DNA from: Bradyrhizobium icense | GTDB lineage: Bacteria > Pseudomonadota > Alphaproteobacteria > Rhizobiales > Xanthobacteraceae | DNA: 64,000 bases | Assembly: GCF_001693385.1 (NCBI RefSeq) | Contig: NZ_CP016428.1 | Location: 3,658,001-3,722,000 of the forward strand | Direction of reading: 5' to 3' | Shown here: piece by piece, positions 53,018-61,442 of the stretch | How positions within the stretch are numbered: position 1 is the stretch's first letter | Layout of the letters: every line of letters begins with the position of its first letter | Program-made: the position numbers and the translations under genes | Notes under the pieces: model-generated | What the model was told of the DNA's origin: nothing | The model's input: the letters and a program-made list of their open reading frames with translations, nothing else | The model's database searches: none

Positions 53018-54052
53018 TCATTCAGGCTGAATGTTGGCGTCCTTGGCAACCTTGGCCCATTTCTCGATCTCGGCTCGAATATGATCCGCGAATTGTGAGG
53101 GCGTTCCGCCCACGGGATCGACGCCCTGGTCCACGAAGCGGCGCTTCACATCGTCCATTTTGAAGATTGTATTTATCTCGGCACTCAGCTTTTGCACGAT
53201 CTCGGGTCGGATGCCTGCGGGCCCGACGATGCCGAACCACACGGTGACCTCGTATCCAGGAGCGCCGGCCTCCGACACCGTCGGTACGTTTGCGGCAAGG
53301 GCCGAGCGCGTCTTGCTGCTCACGCCGAGCGCGTGCAGTTTGTCGCCATTGACTTGGGGCAGTACGTTCGGCGTGTTGTCGAAGGCGATATCGATGTGCC
53401 CGCCGAGCAGGTCGTTCACCATCGGCGCACTGCCTTTATAGGGCACGTGCACGATGTCGATCCCGGTCATGCTTTTGAACAATTCCATCGACAGATGATT
53501 GGACGAGCCGATGCCGGTGGAGCCGTAGCTGACTTTGCCGGGATTCTTCCTGGCGTAGTCGATCAACGCCTTGAGGGAATTGATCGGCAGGGAGGGCCGT
53601 ATGACGAGGAGATTCTGCGTCTGGCCCGCGAAGATCAGCGGCGTGAAATCCTTTACCGTATCGTAGGGCAGATTCTTGTAGATGCTGGGATTGGCGCCGA
53701 ATGGAAACGCGACGCCCAGCAGGGTGTAGCCGTCGGGCGGAGCCTTGGCGACCGCTTCGGTACCGATCAGCGTGCCGCCGCCCGCCCGGTTCTCGACCAC
53801 GACCGGAACGCCCCAGGCCTCCGCGAGTTTTTGCGATACGATCCGTGCCAGCGTGTCGTTGAATCCGCCGGGTGGGTAGGGAACGATGTAGCGGATGGTA
53901 CGGTTCGGATAACTGTCCGCGCCGGCTGGTGTTGAGGCGGTCTGCGCCGATGCGGCGGTGGCGCCGATGAGGAGAACGAGGAGAGCGCGGCAGGCGAAGT
54001 GAAAAAGACGGCGTGCGATCGATATAACTTCAGCCCGCTGCGTTTCAGACAT
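53018..54052 (-). CDS. Tripartite tricarboxylate transporter solute-binding protein (Bug family)
   Basis: A 344-residue periplasmic binding protein with a signal sequence (FACRALLVLLIGATAASAQT, about residues 19-37). Family marks are RYIVPYPPGGFNDTLARIVS, VVVENRAGGG, and the second-lobe loop SYGSTGIGSSNHLSMELFK. Bug proteins capture carboxylates, often citrate, tartrate, sugar acids or aromatic acids, for TctAB permeases, which are absent here. The last gene of the operon: its start overlaps the enolase-superfamily gene stop by 8 bp. Confidence 0.9.
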   Translation of the reverse strand: MSETQRAEVISIARRLFHFACRALLVLLIGATAASAQTASTPAGADSYPNRTIRYIVPYPPGGFNDTLARIVSQKLAEAWGVPVVVENRAGGGTLIGTEAVAKAPPDGYTLLGVAFPFGANPSIYKNLPYDTVKDFTPLIFAGQTQNLLVIRPSLPINSLKALIDYARKNPGKVSYGSTGIGSSNHLSMELFKSMTGIDIVHVPYKGSAPMVNDLLGGHIDIAFDNTPNVLPQVNGDKLHALGVSSKTRSALAANVPTVSEAGAPGYEVTVWFGIVGPAGIRPEIVQKLSAEINTIFKMDDVKRRFVDQGVDPVGGTPSQFADHIRAEIEKWAKVAKDANIQPE

Positions 54053-55184
54053 AGCAAGGTCCCTCGATCAGTGGATGGGCGTTGATGAAGGCTTCATTGA
54101 TCTCGACGCCAAGCCCCGGAGTTTCCGATGGCTTGACGCATCCGTCTGCATCCAGCGTGTAGGGGACGCCGCCAACCTCGTCGCGGAACGGGTTGTGCTT
54201 GGCTACATCGCCCTCGAAATATCCGGGGAGGTCGACGGCCGCTAGCACGTTGATGCTCGCGGCCATGTTGATGCCGGTTGCCGAGGTGTGCGGATTGAAG
54301 GACAGCTTCCACGCATAGGCCATGCCGGCGATGCGGACCGCCTCGGTGACGCCGCCGGTCTTGGACAGGTCTGGCTGCACGAAGCTCACGGCGCGGTCTT
54401 CGATTAGGCGCGTGAACTCGAAGCGGGTGTAGTGGTTTTCGCCCGCCGCCAGCGGCGTGGTGCCGAGCGAGGCCGCGGTCTGGTACGAGCGGTAGTCCTG
54501 CGCCGGAAATGGTTCTTCGAGCCATCCGATCTGCAGCTCCTCATAGGCCGGCATCACGCGGCGCACGTCATCGACCGTGTAGCCCGTGTTGGCGTCCACC
54601 AGGATCTCAATTTCATCTCCGACCGCTTCGCGGACGGCGGTGGCGCGGGCGACGTCGTCGCGCGGATTATCGCCGACGCGAAGCTTGATCGCCCGGTATC
54701 CCTGCCCGACGTAGCCGAGGGCTTCCTGCGCGAGCGATTGCGGCGCTTGCCAGCCGAGCGAAATGCCCCCCGCATAGGCCTTGATCGGTTTTGAAGCGCC
54801 GCCGAGCAATTTGTAGAGCGGCCAGCCGGCCGCCTTGGCCCTGATATCCCACAATGCGAGATCGAGTCCGCTCAAGGCCATCGCGGCGGCATAACCCATG
54901 CCGTGGCTCGCCAGTTGCATCTGGTAGACGCGCTGCCAGACGCCGACGACGTTCATCGCATCCATGCCGACGATGAGTTCGGAGATCGTGGTATCGATCA
55001 GTTTGGCGATCGCGCCCGGGCAGCGGCCGTGATGGGCTTCGCCCCATCCAGTCAGGCCTTCGTCGGTGGTGACCTTCACCAGCACCGCGTCGCGCTTAAC
55101 GGCGCGGCCAATACCCAGCCTGACGTTCTGGCCTTCCGGTACGCGGTAGGAGATCGGGACGGCCTTGATCGATGTAATGCGCAT
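54045..55184 (-). CDS. Enolase-superfamily enzyme, mandelate racemase type (second of two)
   Basis: A 379-residue enzyme of the mandelate racemase/muconate lactonising class. Metal ligands are expected at the Asp of EILVDANTGY, the Glu of GWLEEPFPAQD and the Glu of AAGENHYTRFE; general bases are Lys in AIKLRVGDN and His in FNPHTSAT. The Lys-x-Arg in place of Lys-x-Lys differs from the first enzyme of this operon (57069), so the two probably act on different substrates or positions. The likely substrate is a hydroxy acid such as a sugar acid. Confidence 0.88.
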   Translation of the reverse strand: MRITSIKAVPISYRVPEGQNVRLGIGRAVKRDAVLVKVTTDEGLTGWGEAHHGRCPGAIAKLIDTTISELIVGMDAMNVVGVWQRVYQMQLASHGMGYAAAMALSGLDLALWDIRAKAAGWPLYKLLGGASKPIKAYAGGISLGWQAPQSLAQEALGYVGQGYRAIKLRVGDNPRDDVARATAVREAVGDEIEILVDANTGYTVDDVRRVMPAYEELQIGWLEEPFPAQDYRSYQTAASLGTTPLAAGENHYTRFEFTRLIEDRAVSFVQPDLSKTGGVTEAVRIAGMAYAWKLSFNPHTSATGINMAASINVLAAVDLPGYFEGDVAKHNPFRDEVGGVPYTLDADGCVKPSETPGLGVEINEAFINAHPLIEGPCYV

Positions 55185-55192
55185 GTTGGACC

Positions 55193-56155
55193 TCATGCCG
55201 CCTTGTAGGCGGGATTGACGAGATTGAGCGGCTGTTCGCCGCGCAGGATACGAAGCATTTCCTCGGCCGAGCCGACCGCCATCGCGCGGCCGCTGGTGGC
55301 GGTGATCCCTGCGGTGTGCGGCGTCAGCAGCAGGTTCGGACAATCGAACAGGGAATCGTTCGACGGCAATGGTTGCACGTCGAAGACGTCGAGAGCAGCG
55401 CCGCCGATCTTCTGTGATCGCAAGGCGTCGATGAGGGCTGGTGTCTCGATCACTGCTCCGCGCGAGACATTCACCAGCACGGCGGTGGGCCGCATCCGGC
55501 CGATCAGGTCGCGGCTGACCATCCCGCGGGTTTCGTCGGTCAGCCCGCAGCACACCGCAATTGCATCGCTGCGTGTGAACAGGTCCTCGAGCGAGACTTC
55601 CTTGATGCCCGCCGGCAGCGCCCCCTTGCGGCGGGAGGTGCCGAGCACCGTCATCCCGAAGCCGTCGCGGGCGATATTAGCAATGCGGCGGCCGATCGTA
55701 CCGACCCCGAGGATGCCGAGCGCCGATCCGCTCAACTCGATCAGGCTATCGGCCGCCGGGCGCGCGGCGTTCCAGCCGTCGCTGCGCAAGCTTTTGTCCA
55801 GACGGTAGAGCGGCCGGCGCAGATGCATCAGCGCCGACATCACATATTCGGCCACCGCGCTGGTATTGCTTCCGGGCAGATTGGCCACCGCAATGCCGCG
55901 CGCTGTGGCGGCATCGACCGGGATGAAGTCGAGGCCGACGCCGTGGCGGACGATGCCCTTCAGGCGCGGCGCATGATCGACGATGTCGTCCGGCAGTTTG
56001 GCGCGCACGATGATGCCATTGGCGTCCTTGGCCCATTCGCGCAGGGTTTCCGGTCGAGCATCGGGCGGAACGATCAGCCTGACATGCGGCGCGAGGATCG
56101 CTTCGCCGTCGGGATGCATCGCATTGGTCAGCAGGACGATCGGTTGGTCAGGCAT
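55193..56155 (-). CDS. D-2-hydroxyacid dehydrogenase
   Basis: A 320-residue NAD(P)-linked dehydrogenase. The Rossmann loop is GILGVGTIGRRIA, the catalytic Arg lies in NVSRGAVI and the His in LLTPHTAG. The position normally held by the acidic Glu of the catalytic triad reads Gln in DVFDVQPLP, a pattern I know from a natural subgroup. The start at 56155 overlaps the FAH-family stop by 8 bp, so the two are coupled. It probably oxidises or reduces a 2-hydroxy acid in the pathway. Confidence 0.85.
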   Translation of the reverse strand: MPDQPIVLLTNAMHPDGEAILAPHVRLIVPPDARPETLREWAKDANGIIVRAKLPDDIVDHAPRLKGIVRHGVGLDFIPVDAATARGIAVANLPGSNTSAVAEYVMSALMHLRRPLYRLDKSLRSDGWNAARPAADSLIELSGSALGILGVGTIGRRIANIARDGFGMTVLGTSRRKGALPAGIKEVSLEDLFTRSDAIAVCCGLTDETRGMVSRDLIGRMRPTAVLVNVSRGAVIETPALIDALRSQKIGGAALDVFDVQPLPSNDSLFDCPNLLLTPHTAGITATSGRAMAVGSAEEMLRILRGEQPLNLVNPAYKAA

Positions 56156-57053
56156 CTGGCGCGGGTCCCTCGATGACAGAATTTTGCAATCGGCCAAGGC
56201 CTTCGACCTCGACTTCGACGGTCGAGCCCGGCTTGAGCCAGGCCGGCGGCTTGTGCAGGGCGGCGACGCCGGCCGGTGTGCCTGTTGCGATGACGTCGCC
56301 AGGCTCAAGGACCTGCAGCCCGGACAAGTAGGAGACGAGATCGGCAACGTCGAACAGCATGTCCCGCGTCGACCCGGACTGCAGCACACGGCCGTCGACT
56401 TTCAGCGACACCGCGAGCGCGTGAGGGGCCTTCACTTCGTCGCGCGATGCGAGATACGGCCCGAACGGCCCAAATGTCGCAAAATTCTTGCCGCGATTGA
56501 AATGGCCGTCTGCCTTGATGATCTCGCTGGCGCTGATGTCGTTGAAGCAGCCATAGGCGACGACGTGATCGAGCGCCCGGTCCTTGCTGACCTTCTCGGC
56601 GCGAGTCCCGATCACGGCGGCAAGTTCGGCCTCATAGGTGACGCCGCCGATTCCCGCCGGCAGGACGATCGCCTGTCCGTTCCCGGTAATCGTTCGCAGC
56701 GCTTTCATGAACAGCACGGGTTTTTCCGGTGGCGCCATGCCGCGTTCGGCCAGCGCGTCGCGGTAGTTATGCGCAATGCCGAAGATACGTCGCGGCTCGG
56801 GCAGGGGCGCCGTGAGTGTGACGGAGGTGATCGGAAGCTTTGCGTCCTCCGTCAGGCCATGCGTGCCGATGCTTTCGACGACGCCGGGAAGACCACTCTC
56901 GATCAAGGCCAGCATTTTCGGCGCGGCGCCGCGCAGCGCCTTGCGCATCGACGGATGGGCGAGATCGACGATCCGGTCGTTCTTGCCGGCGCCGTCCCCG
57001 AGCAGCACACCGGCGCGGACAAAACCCTGCTCGCTGAAGCTGACAAATTTCAT
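56148..57053 (-). CDS. Fumarylacetoacetate hydrolase family enzyme
   Basis: A 301-residue FAH-fold enzyme. IFGIAHNYRDALAERG opens the catalytic domain and VLFMKALRTITGNGQAIVLP carries the substrate loop. Metal-site acidic residues are in TYEAELAAVIGT and, later, in FNDISASEI. Members hydrolyse or decarboxylate C-C bonds of keto acids, and several act on 2-keto-3-deoxy sugar acids, which fits a neighbouring dehydratase. ATG 57053 lies 15 bp after the stop of the upstream gene. Confidence 0.87.
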   Translation of the reverse strand: MKFVSFSEQGFVRAGVLLGDGAGKNDRIVDLAHPSMRKALRGAAPKMLALIESGLPGVVESIGTHGLTEDAKLPITSVTLTAPLPEPRRIFGIAHNYRDALAERGMAPPEKPVLFMKALRTITGNGQAIVLPAGIGGVTYEAELAAVIGTRAEKVSKDRALDHVVAYGCFNDISASEIIKADGHFNRGKNFATFGPFGPYLASRDEVKAPHALAVSLKVDGRVLQSGSTRDMLFDVADLVSYLSGLQVLEPGDVIATGTPAGVAALHKPPAWLKPGSTVEVEVEGLGRLQNSVIEGPAPDA

Positions 57054-57068
57054 GATGGGGCTACCGGT

Positions 57069-58208
57069 TCAGGCGACGCGATAGCGGTCGATCACGCGGC
57101 GATCGATCTCGATGCCGAGGCCGGCGCCGGTCGGGACCGCAATCGTGCCCTTGACCTGGTGGATCGGCTCTGTGGCCAGATGATCGCGGAACGGATTTTC
57201 CTCCTGCTCGAACTCCAGCATCGGCGGCATTGGAAACAGGCTCGGCGGTTGGTTCGGTATAGACGCCAGGAAGTGGATGGTAGCGGCGAGGCCGACCGCG
57301 GAGCCCCACGCATGCGGCACGCATTCCACGCCATGCGTCGACGCCAGCGCCGCGATCTTCTTGCATTCGGTGATGCCGCCCGCCGCGCAGACGTCAGGCT
57401 GTACGATATCCATCGCCTTGCGCAGGATGGCGTCGCGAAAACCCCAGCGGGTGAATTCGTTCTCGCCGCCCGCCACCGCCATGTCGAGCGCCCGCGACAC
57501 CGCGACATAACCGTCGATGTCCTCCGGCGAGATCGGCTCCTCGAACCACTCGATGTCCAGTTCTTCCAGCTTGCGGCCAAGCCGGATCGCGGCGGGCACG
57601 GTGAAGCAATGGTTGGAATCGACCATCAGCTTAACGTTCGGGCCGATGGCATCGCGCACAGCCTTGACGCGATCGAAATCGCGCTTGATCGAGCCGAGGC
57701 CGATCTTCATCTTGATCGCCTTGAAGCCTTGCCTGACATAGCCCGATGCTTCCTCGACGGCCTCGTCGACCAGCCGGTCCATGTCGGTGAAGTAGAGTCC
57801 GGTGGCGTAGGCATCGACTTCGGTGCGGAACGCGCCGCCGATCAGTTTGTGAACCGGCTTGTTGCAGGCCTTGCCGACGATGTCCCACAGCGCGATGTCG
57901 ATGCCACTGATGGCGGCGATCGACATGCCCTTCGGGCCGTAGTCCTTGATCCGGTTATAGAGGTCTTCCCAGATCACCTCGACGTCGAATGGGTCACGGC
58001 CGATCACGCGCGGCGTCAGCTGGGTGTCGATGAAGGCCTTGGCGACGGCGGAGGGGCCGTAGCATTCGCCCCAGCCAGTGATGCCGTCGTCGGTCTCGAT
58101 CTCGACCAGGCAGGTGCCGCGGGTTTTGTAGAGCCAGCCGCGCGAGGAGGTGAACGGTCGCTGCACCGGCGCTGCAACGACGTGACAGGTGATTTTCTTG
58201 ATGGGCAA
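57069..58208 (-). CDS. Enolase-superfamily enzyme, mandelate racemase type (first of two)
   Basis: A 379-residue enzyme of the mandelate racemase group. General-base motif AIKMKIG has Lys-x-Lys, metal ligands are the Asp of LMVDSNHCF, the Glu of EWFEEPIS and the Glu of AGGENEFTRWG, and the opposing His is in VPHAWGS. It should dehydrate or racemise a hydroxy acid; sugar-acid dehydratases of this class feed FAH-family or aldolase enzymes. The substrate is not predictable from motifs alone. Confidence 0.88.
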   Translation of the reverse strand: MPIKKITCHVVAAPVQRPFTSSRGWLYKTRGTCLVEIETDDGITGWGECYGPSAVAKAFIDTQLTPRVIGRDPFDVEVIWEDLYNRIKDYGPKGMSIAAISGIDIALWDIVGKACNKPVHKLIGGAFRTEVDAYATGLYFTDMDRLVDEAVEEASGYVRQGFKAIKMKIGLGSIKRDFDRVKAVRDAIGPNVKLMVDSNHCFTVPAAIRLGRKLEELDIEWFEEPISPEDIDGYVAVSRALDMAVAGGENEFTRWGFRDAILRKAMDIVQPDVCAAGGITECKKIAALASTHGVECVPHAWGSAVGLAATIHFLASIPNQPPSLFPMPPMLEFEQEENPFRDHLATEPIHQVKGTIAVPTGAGLGIEIDRRVIDRYRVA

Positions 58209-58262
58209 GCGCGTGGCCTTTTGTCTGGAATGCAGGGAACGGGAGGGCGGCGATGTCGCCGC

Positions 58263-59240
58263 TTATTCTTTCTGGTCCTTCGGGAAGACCTGCGCTGCCA
58301 CCGTGCCGAGCGCGGCGGCGACGCTGTCGACTTCCTTGGTCAGGCCGTCGCCGGTGAGGTCGTCGACGAGGAACGCGTTCTTCTTGGAAAATTCCTTGAA
58401 ACGCGGATCCTGGATCGCGGCGCGGAAGGCGGTGATCAGCTTGGTCCTGACATCGGCGGGCAGGCCGGCCGGCGCGACCACATAGGCCATCTGGACCACA
58501 GGGCCGAAGGGAAAGACGTCGTATCCCCGATCCTTGAAGGTCGGTACATCCGGAAACATCTCCAGCCGCTCATTGGCGAAGACGCCGATCGGCTTGAGCA
58601 GGCCTTCCTGAATTTGCCCGAGCGTTTCCGACGGCTTGAGCACGCCTGATGCGACGTGTCCGCCGAGCAGGTCGGCAACCACCTTCGATCCGCCGGTGTA
58701 GGGCACGTTGACATAGTTGACGCCGGCGGCGCGCGCCGTCATCGACGCGAAAATGTGGTTGAGGTTGTAGCTGCCGGGCGTGCCGACCGTCACCTTGTCG
58801 GGATTGTCCTTCATCAGCTTGATGAAATCGTCGAGCGATTTCTGCTCGGACTTGGTCGGCACCAGCAACATCAGCGGATCGGTCGAGACGCGGGCGATGT
58901 GGGTGAATTGCGCATTGGTAAGCGGCGTCTTGCCCTGCGCGATCAACGCCAGCGTCGAGCTTGTACCCATGCCGATCGTGTAGCCATCGGGGGCTGCGGT
59001 CGCCACCCGGCGCATGCCGATCGTGCCGGTGGCGCCGGCTACGTTCTCGATCACGAGTTTGATGCCGTGCTCGCGCAGGATCGGATCGAGGGCCCGGATC
59101 GCGACATCGTTCGAGCCGCCGGCATTCCAAGGCACGATGAAAGTGACGTCCCGCGCCGGATAGGTGGATTGCGCCTGGCTGGCGCTGAGCTGTAGGGCGG
59201 CGATGGCGCACGCCAGAATAATCGAGGTCGGCTTGAGCAT
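58263..59240 (-). CDS. Tripartite tricarboxylate transporter solute-binding protein (Bug family)
   Basis: A 325-residue periplasmic binding protein, first gene of the operon. The signal peptide is MLKPTSIILACAIAALQLSA; the mature domain starts YPARDVTFIVPWNAGGSNDV and carries the loop GTPGSYNLNHIFASM. It is a paralogue of the binding protein at 53018 (low identity by eye), so the operon has one at each end. GGGAGG precedes the ATG, and the 24-bp palindrome lies 19 bp upstream. Confidence 0.9.
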   Translation of the reverse strand: MLKPTSIILACAIAALQLSASQAQSTYPARDVTFIVPWNAGGSNDVAIRALDPILREHGIKLVIENVAGATGTIGMRRVATAAPDGYTIGMGTSSTLALIAQGKTPLTNAQFTHIARVSTDPLMLLVPTKSEQKSLDDFIKLMKDNPDKVTVGTPGSYNLNHIFASMTARAAGVNYVNVPYTGGSKVVADLLGGHVASGVLKPSETLGQIQEGLLKPIGVFANERLEMFPDVPTFKDRGYDVFPFGPVVQMAYVVAPAGLPADVRTKLITAFRAAIQDPRFKEFSKKNAFLVDDLTGDGLTKEVDSVAAALGTVAAQVFPKDQKE

Positions 59241-59258
59241 TGTTGTTTCCTCCCGTTT

Positions 59259-59282
59259 TGTTGTTTGTTATAACAAACAACA
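59259..59282. promoter_or_regulatory. Perfect 24-bp palindrome, candidate GntR operator
   Basis: Twelve bases at 59259-59270 (TGTTGTTTGTTA) are followed by their exact reverse complement at 59271-59282, with no spacer. The core TTGTTATAACAA has the GT-near-centre-AC layout of FadR-type GntR operators. It lies in the 112-bp divergent gap, 19 bp from the operon start and 71 bp from the regulator start, where it can control both. Confidence 0.75.
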
Positions 59283-59352
59283 TGGGTGGGTCAATAGACC
59301 GTCCTTGCGAGGGAATTTGCGCCATGTCGCGCGCTGAGATAGCGAGCGTCCA

Positions 59353-60045
59353 ATGACGACGGCATTGAAACGAATCGAACGTGAGCCTCTGTGGGATCTC
59401 GCGCATGCGCAGTTGCGCGATGCGCTGCTGGCCGGACGTTTCGAGCCCGGCAAGGTCTTGACCTTGCGTTGGCTAGCCGAAAGCTTTGGGACGTCGATTA
59501 CGCCGGTACGCGACGCCGTCACCCGGCTGGTCGCGCAGGGCGTATTGCAGCAGGGGCCGCGCAATTCGGCGATCGTGCCGAACCTGTCACGCAAGGAGCT
59601 TGCAGATCTGACGGTGGTACGCTGCGCGCTCGAAGGACGCGCGGCGCGGGAAGCCGCGTTGCAACGGCATGACGACGCCACGCTGCGCCGCCTTGAAGAG
59701 CGGCTTGCAACAATGCAGTCGTTGATTCAGGCGCGTAAGCTCGAAAGCTATCTCGAGCATCACCGGAAATTCCATTTCGGGATTTACGCGATGTCGGGCA
59801 TCCCGCTGATGGTCGAGACCATTGAGAACATGTGGTTGCGCTGCGGCCCGGTGCTGTCCTTTGTGATCCCCGAATATGTCGTTCTGCTAAAAGGGTGGGA
59901 TCATCACACCGCGGCGCTGAAGGCGATCATGGTGGGTGATGCCGATGGCGCGGAGCGTGAGATTATCGCCGACATTAGCGAGGCCGCGCATTATCTTGCC
60001 GGCCTTGCAGATTCGACGGGGCAATTGAAGCGCCCCTCCGGCTAG
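59353..60045 (+). CDS. GntR family transcriptional regulator (FadR/FCD subgroup)
   Basis: A 230-residue regulator with an N-terminal winged helix (LRDALLAGRFEPGKVLTLRW, then LAESFGTSITPVRDAVTRLV) and a C-terminal FCD helical domain (about 90-215) with metal-type residues in YLEHHRKFHFGIY. FCD regulators usually bind a carboxylic or sugar-acid effector. Its position divergent from the six-gene operon, with a palindrome in between, makes it the likely repressor. It also lies beside the tRNA-scarred stretch at 60.4 kb. Confidence 0.88.
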   Translation: MTTALKRIEREPLWDLAHAQLRDALLAGRFEPGKVLTLRWLAESFGTSITPVRDAVTRLVAQGVLQQGPRNSAIVPNLSRKELADLTVVRCALEGRAAREAALQRHDDATLRRLEERLATMQSLIQARKLESYLEHHRKFHFGIYAMSGIPLMVETIENMWLRCGPVLSFVIPEYVVLLKGWDHHTAALKAIMVGDADGAEREIIADISEAAHYLAGLADSTGQLKRPSG

Positions 60046-60384
60046 TCACCTCGTGGCTGGGCTTAGGCTACAAGTCGGCGCGTGCAGCCCCGTTGCAGGT
60101 TTTTCAACAACGAACCCAGCCTTCGAGGCTGCTTCCTATTTGGAAGCGACTAACAGGTCATTGATATTGCTAGAGGGTGCTTTTGGCGCTTTTTCCAAGT
60201 GCGCCTTGAAATCGTTGAATAATCAAGCTGACTTTGATTCTGCTGTACAGCTTCTTCTCCGCGTCCGAGCACTTGGATAACAGGCGACGCAAGAAGTACT
60301 ATGGTCGCGCGACGAATGCCCATTTTCGGCCGGATAAGCCCAGGGATGCGACTGGCGAGTCATTGATTGTTCTCAACCCGTGGC
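60046..60384. other. Gap after the GntR gene, no gene assigned
   Basis: Forward frames of 70-80 codons cross this stretch but show no domain or ribosome site. The sequence is noticeably richer in A and T than the flanking genes and ends at a tRNA-Lys 3' half, which suggests the edge of an insertion. Confidence 0.4.
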
Positions 60385-60432
60385 CGCCTCTTGATCAGCG
60401 GGTCCCAGGTTCGAGTCTTGGTGCGCCCACCA
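60385..60432 (+). pseudogene. 3' half of a tRNA-Lys(CTT), integration scar
   Basis: From the anticodon loop onward the sequence matches the tRNA-Lys(CTT) pattern I know from rhizobia: CTCTTGATCAGCGGGTCCCA, then GGTTCGAGTCTTGG and GCGCCCACCA with an encoded CCA. The T stem CCAGG/CTTGG is intact. Before the anticodon loop similarity stops at once; there is no 5' half. Such breaks in the anticodon loop are the normal crossover site of tyrosine recombinases, so this is probably an att site left by an element. Confidence 0.6.
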
Positions 60433-61034
60433 TCGCGAAAGCGTTCTCCTTCGCTGAACTACGCGAAAGGTGGCCGAGGACAAAACGGTTCTCGTGCAAC
60501 GTTTTTTGTGGCCGGACGTCGTACGGCCAGGCTGCTGTGCGACTTTTCCTTTGTTTCTGTATCTTCACCCCATTCGATACAGCGCGCAGATCCGATGGTA
60601 CAGGTCGATTACGTGCTCGTCGTAGAAGGATATTTGGGCGTGCAAAGCGGACAATCTGTTCTGCCCGTCGCCGCAGGGTAGCGCTTGCTGCAGAACCAAA
60701 CTGGATTGTTCGGGTCGGGGGTTCGATTCGCTCTCCCGCGCGACGATTTCTCTCACTCGGCTACGATCAGGCGTGATGAGCCGTAGTTGAGGAAGTTACG
60801 TATACGTACCTAATGTCACTCGATCGCCTGCCAGCGACGCGATCAGTCGGCGCCCCAGCCAGGTTGCGTTCCGCCAACAGAGTTGATTCAATCGCGATGG
60901 GCCAAGGCAAAGAAAGCCGGATTGATCGTCAACAGGAGCCTGCTTTGGCCCGCCGGGCGCATGCCGTGCGCTGTGGCGTGCTGCCTCGAATTATGACATT
61001 CTAAGCGAAGTCAAGCATCCGAGGGGAATCCGCC
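60433..61034. other. Gene-poor stretch after the tRNA-Lys half, no gene assigned
   Basis: No convincing gene is seen. A segment near 60700-60740 (CGGGTCGGGGGTTCGATTCG) resembles a T arm but lacks a matching stem, and I do not call it. Frames such as 60813-61004 have no domain or ribosome site. It is probably residual mobile-element or flanking DNA. Confidence 0.4.
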
Positions 61035-61418
61035 ATGTGCAACTTGTTCGCGCGACAACCTCAACGCAACTACGAATCGCAGACCCGTTCGCTGCGGATC
61101 GAAGGTCACTGTACATCGATCCGTCTCGAACTCGCATTTTGGGACACTCTGGAAGAGATTGCGGCAAAGGAGAGGATGAGTCTTGCCAAATTTCTTACTG
61201 CCCTCCACAGCGAGGTTCTCGAACATCACGGTGAGGTCAACAATTTTACCTCGCTGTTGCGATGCTGCTGTCTCATCTACCGCTCCAGCAATGATGGCGC
61301 GAAAATGGATTCCGTTACTCCGATGTCAGTTTTGCGGAGCAGCCGACCGGAGCGCCTGCTATCCACGTTGGAGCGCAAGCAGCATGCAGAAGACGCGGCT
61401 CTGTCAGTCGTTAAGTGA
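61035..61418 (+). CDS. Ribbon-helix-helix domain protein
   Basis: A 127-residue protein whose first half is an RHH_4-type domain: TRSLRIEGHCTSIRLELAFW, DTLEEIAAKERMSLAKFLTA, and LHSEVLEHHGE. Proteins opening MCxLFA with YES(Q/E)TRSLR are common in Bradyrhizobium and are likely DNA-binding regulators. The second half is Ser/Arg-rich and less typical. The 27-base hairpin at 61398-61424 covers its last codons. Confidence 0.75.
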   Translation: MCNLFARQPQRNYESQTRSLRIEGHCTSIRLELAFWDTLEEIAAKERMSLAKFLTALHSEVLEHHGEVNNFTSLLRCCCLIYRSSNDGAKMDSVTPMSVLRSSRPERLLSTLERKQHAEDAALSVVK

Positions 61419-61424
61419 CAGAGC
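61398..61424 (+). terminator. Hairpin overlapping the ribbon-helix-helix gene stop
   Basis: GCTCTGTCA at 61398-61406 and TGACAGAGC at 61416-61424 form a perfect 9-bp stem with a 9-nt loop; the right arm includes the TGA stop. It is followed by TTCCGC, so the tail is weak. It sits 19 bp from the end of the convergent GMC gene and could end transcription from both sides. Confidence 0.6.
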
Positions 61425-61442
61425 TTCCGCGCTTAGTCGCAT

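Noticed and set aside
55983..58649. Forward ORF of 888 codons
   Set aside because: It is antisense to four recognisable reverse genes, has no domain, and has a composition typical of shadow frames.
60683..60760. Possible second tRNA fragment near 60700 (CGGGTCGGGGGTTCGATTCG)
   Set aside because: The T-loop-like core is present, but the stem does not pair well and the acceptor and CCA are missing. It does not match tRNA-Leu(GAG) closely enough to be its att copy.
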